Part shown: in pieces, positions 5,167 to 5,249 of the stretch
Position numbering within the stretch: position 1 is the first letter of the stretch
How the letters are laid out: every line of letters begins with the position of its first letter
Assembly (NCBI RefSeq): GCF_022712295.1
Contig: NZ_JALAGT010000047.1
Span: 1 to 5,249, forward strand
Direction: 5' to 3'
DNA length: 5,249 bases
From: Galactobacter sp.
GTDB lineage: Bacteria; Actinomycetota; Actinomycetes; Actinomycetales; Micrococcaceae
The notes under the pieces: model-generated
The model's database searches: none
What the model was told of the DNA's origin: nothing
What the model saw: the letters and a program-made list of their open reading frames with translations, nothing else
Made by a program: the position numbers and the translations under genes

Positions 5167-5249
5167 TCAGGCGTGGTTGTGTTGGATGTGCTTGGTGCGG
5201 GAGTAGTCCTGCAGGGCGTAGATGGACAGGTCGCGGCCGTAGCCGGAGC
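5167..5249 (-). CDS. aldehyde dehydrogenase, C-terminal end only (partial)
   Basis: The minus strand encodes 26 residues ending in TGA at 5167-5169; the gene continues beyond the right edge. The peptide starts SGYGRDLSIYALQDYS and continues RTKHI. This matches the conserved C-terminal end of NAD(P)-dependent aldehyde dehydrogenases, where SG(F/Y)G(R/K)(D/E)x(S/G) and a later DYxxxKxV-like stretch shape the active-site and oligomer interface. The last residues, QHNHA, are not distinctive. Betaine-aldehyde or gamma-aminobutyraldehyde dehydrogenase would fit the neighbouring betaine importer, but the fragment cannot tell subfamilies apart. It converges on the phosphotransferase gene across the hairpin at 5082-5137. 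Confidence 0.8.
   Translation of the reverse strand, partial: SGYGRDLSIYALQDYSRTKHIQHNHA

Overview
The window reads as chromosomal DNA of a high-GC Gram-positive bacterium, most likely an actinomycete and perhaps from the Micrococcaceae group. This rests on three things: GC-rich coding sequence, GTG starts on three of the four complete genes, and protein sequences of that style. The genus cannot be fixed from the sequence alone.

Layout, left to right. Positions 1-165 are a non-coding tail with small hairpins. Positions 166-3398 on the minus strand hold a complete three-gene operon for an OpuA-type glycine betaine (compatible-solute) ABC importer. It is transcribed from right to left: ATPase with CBS domains (2007-3398), permease (1156-2010, overlapping the ATPase by 4 nt) and substrate-binding lipoprotein (166-1053 or 1068, after a 102-nt intercistronic region with two hairpins). 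Positions 3399-3804 are a 406-bp divergent intergenic region, visibly less GC-rich than the genes. It contains several inverted repeats and a cluster of GTGAC/GTCAC pentamers. Positions 3805-5073 on the plus strand encode an APH-fold phosphotransferase of unknown substrate. Positions 5082-5137 form a very strong hairpin between convergent genes. Positions 5167-5249 on the minus strand are the last 26 codons of an aldehyde dehydrogenase that continues beyond the window.

How the genes work together. The three Opu proteins make one importer. The lipoprotein captures the solute outside the membrane, the permease dimer forms the channel, and the ATPase dimer drives transport. The ATPase's C-terminal CBS pair and acidic tail are the expected site of osmotic (ionic-strength) gating. 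The aldehyde dehydrogenase could belong to choline, betaine or polyamine metabolism, but 26 residues cannot settle its substrate. The phosphotransferase may share control with the importer through the divergent region; no functional link is proven.

The window is mostly ordinary. I see no mobile element, CRISPR array, tRNA or rRNA, and no clear new system. The points most worth a second look are the pentamer and inverted-repeat cluster in the divergent region, the hairpins between the permease and binding-protein genes, and the orphan phosphotransferase.
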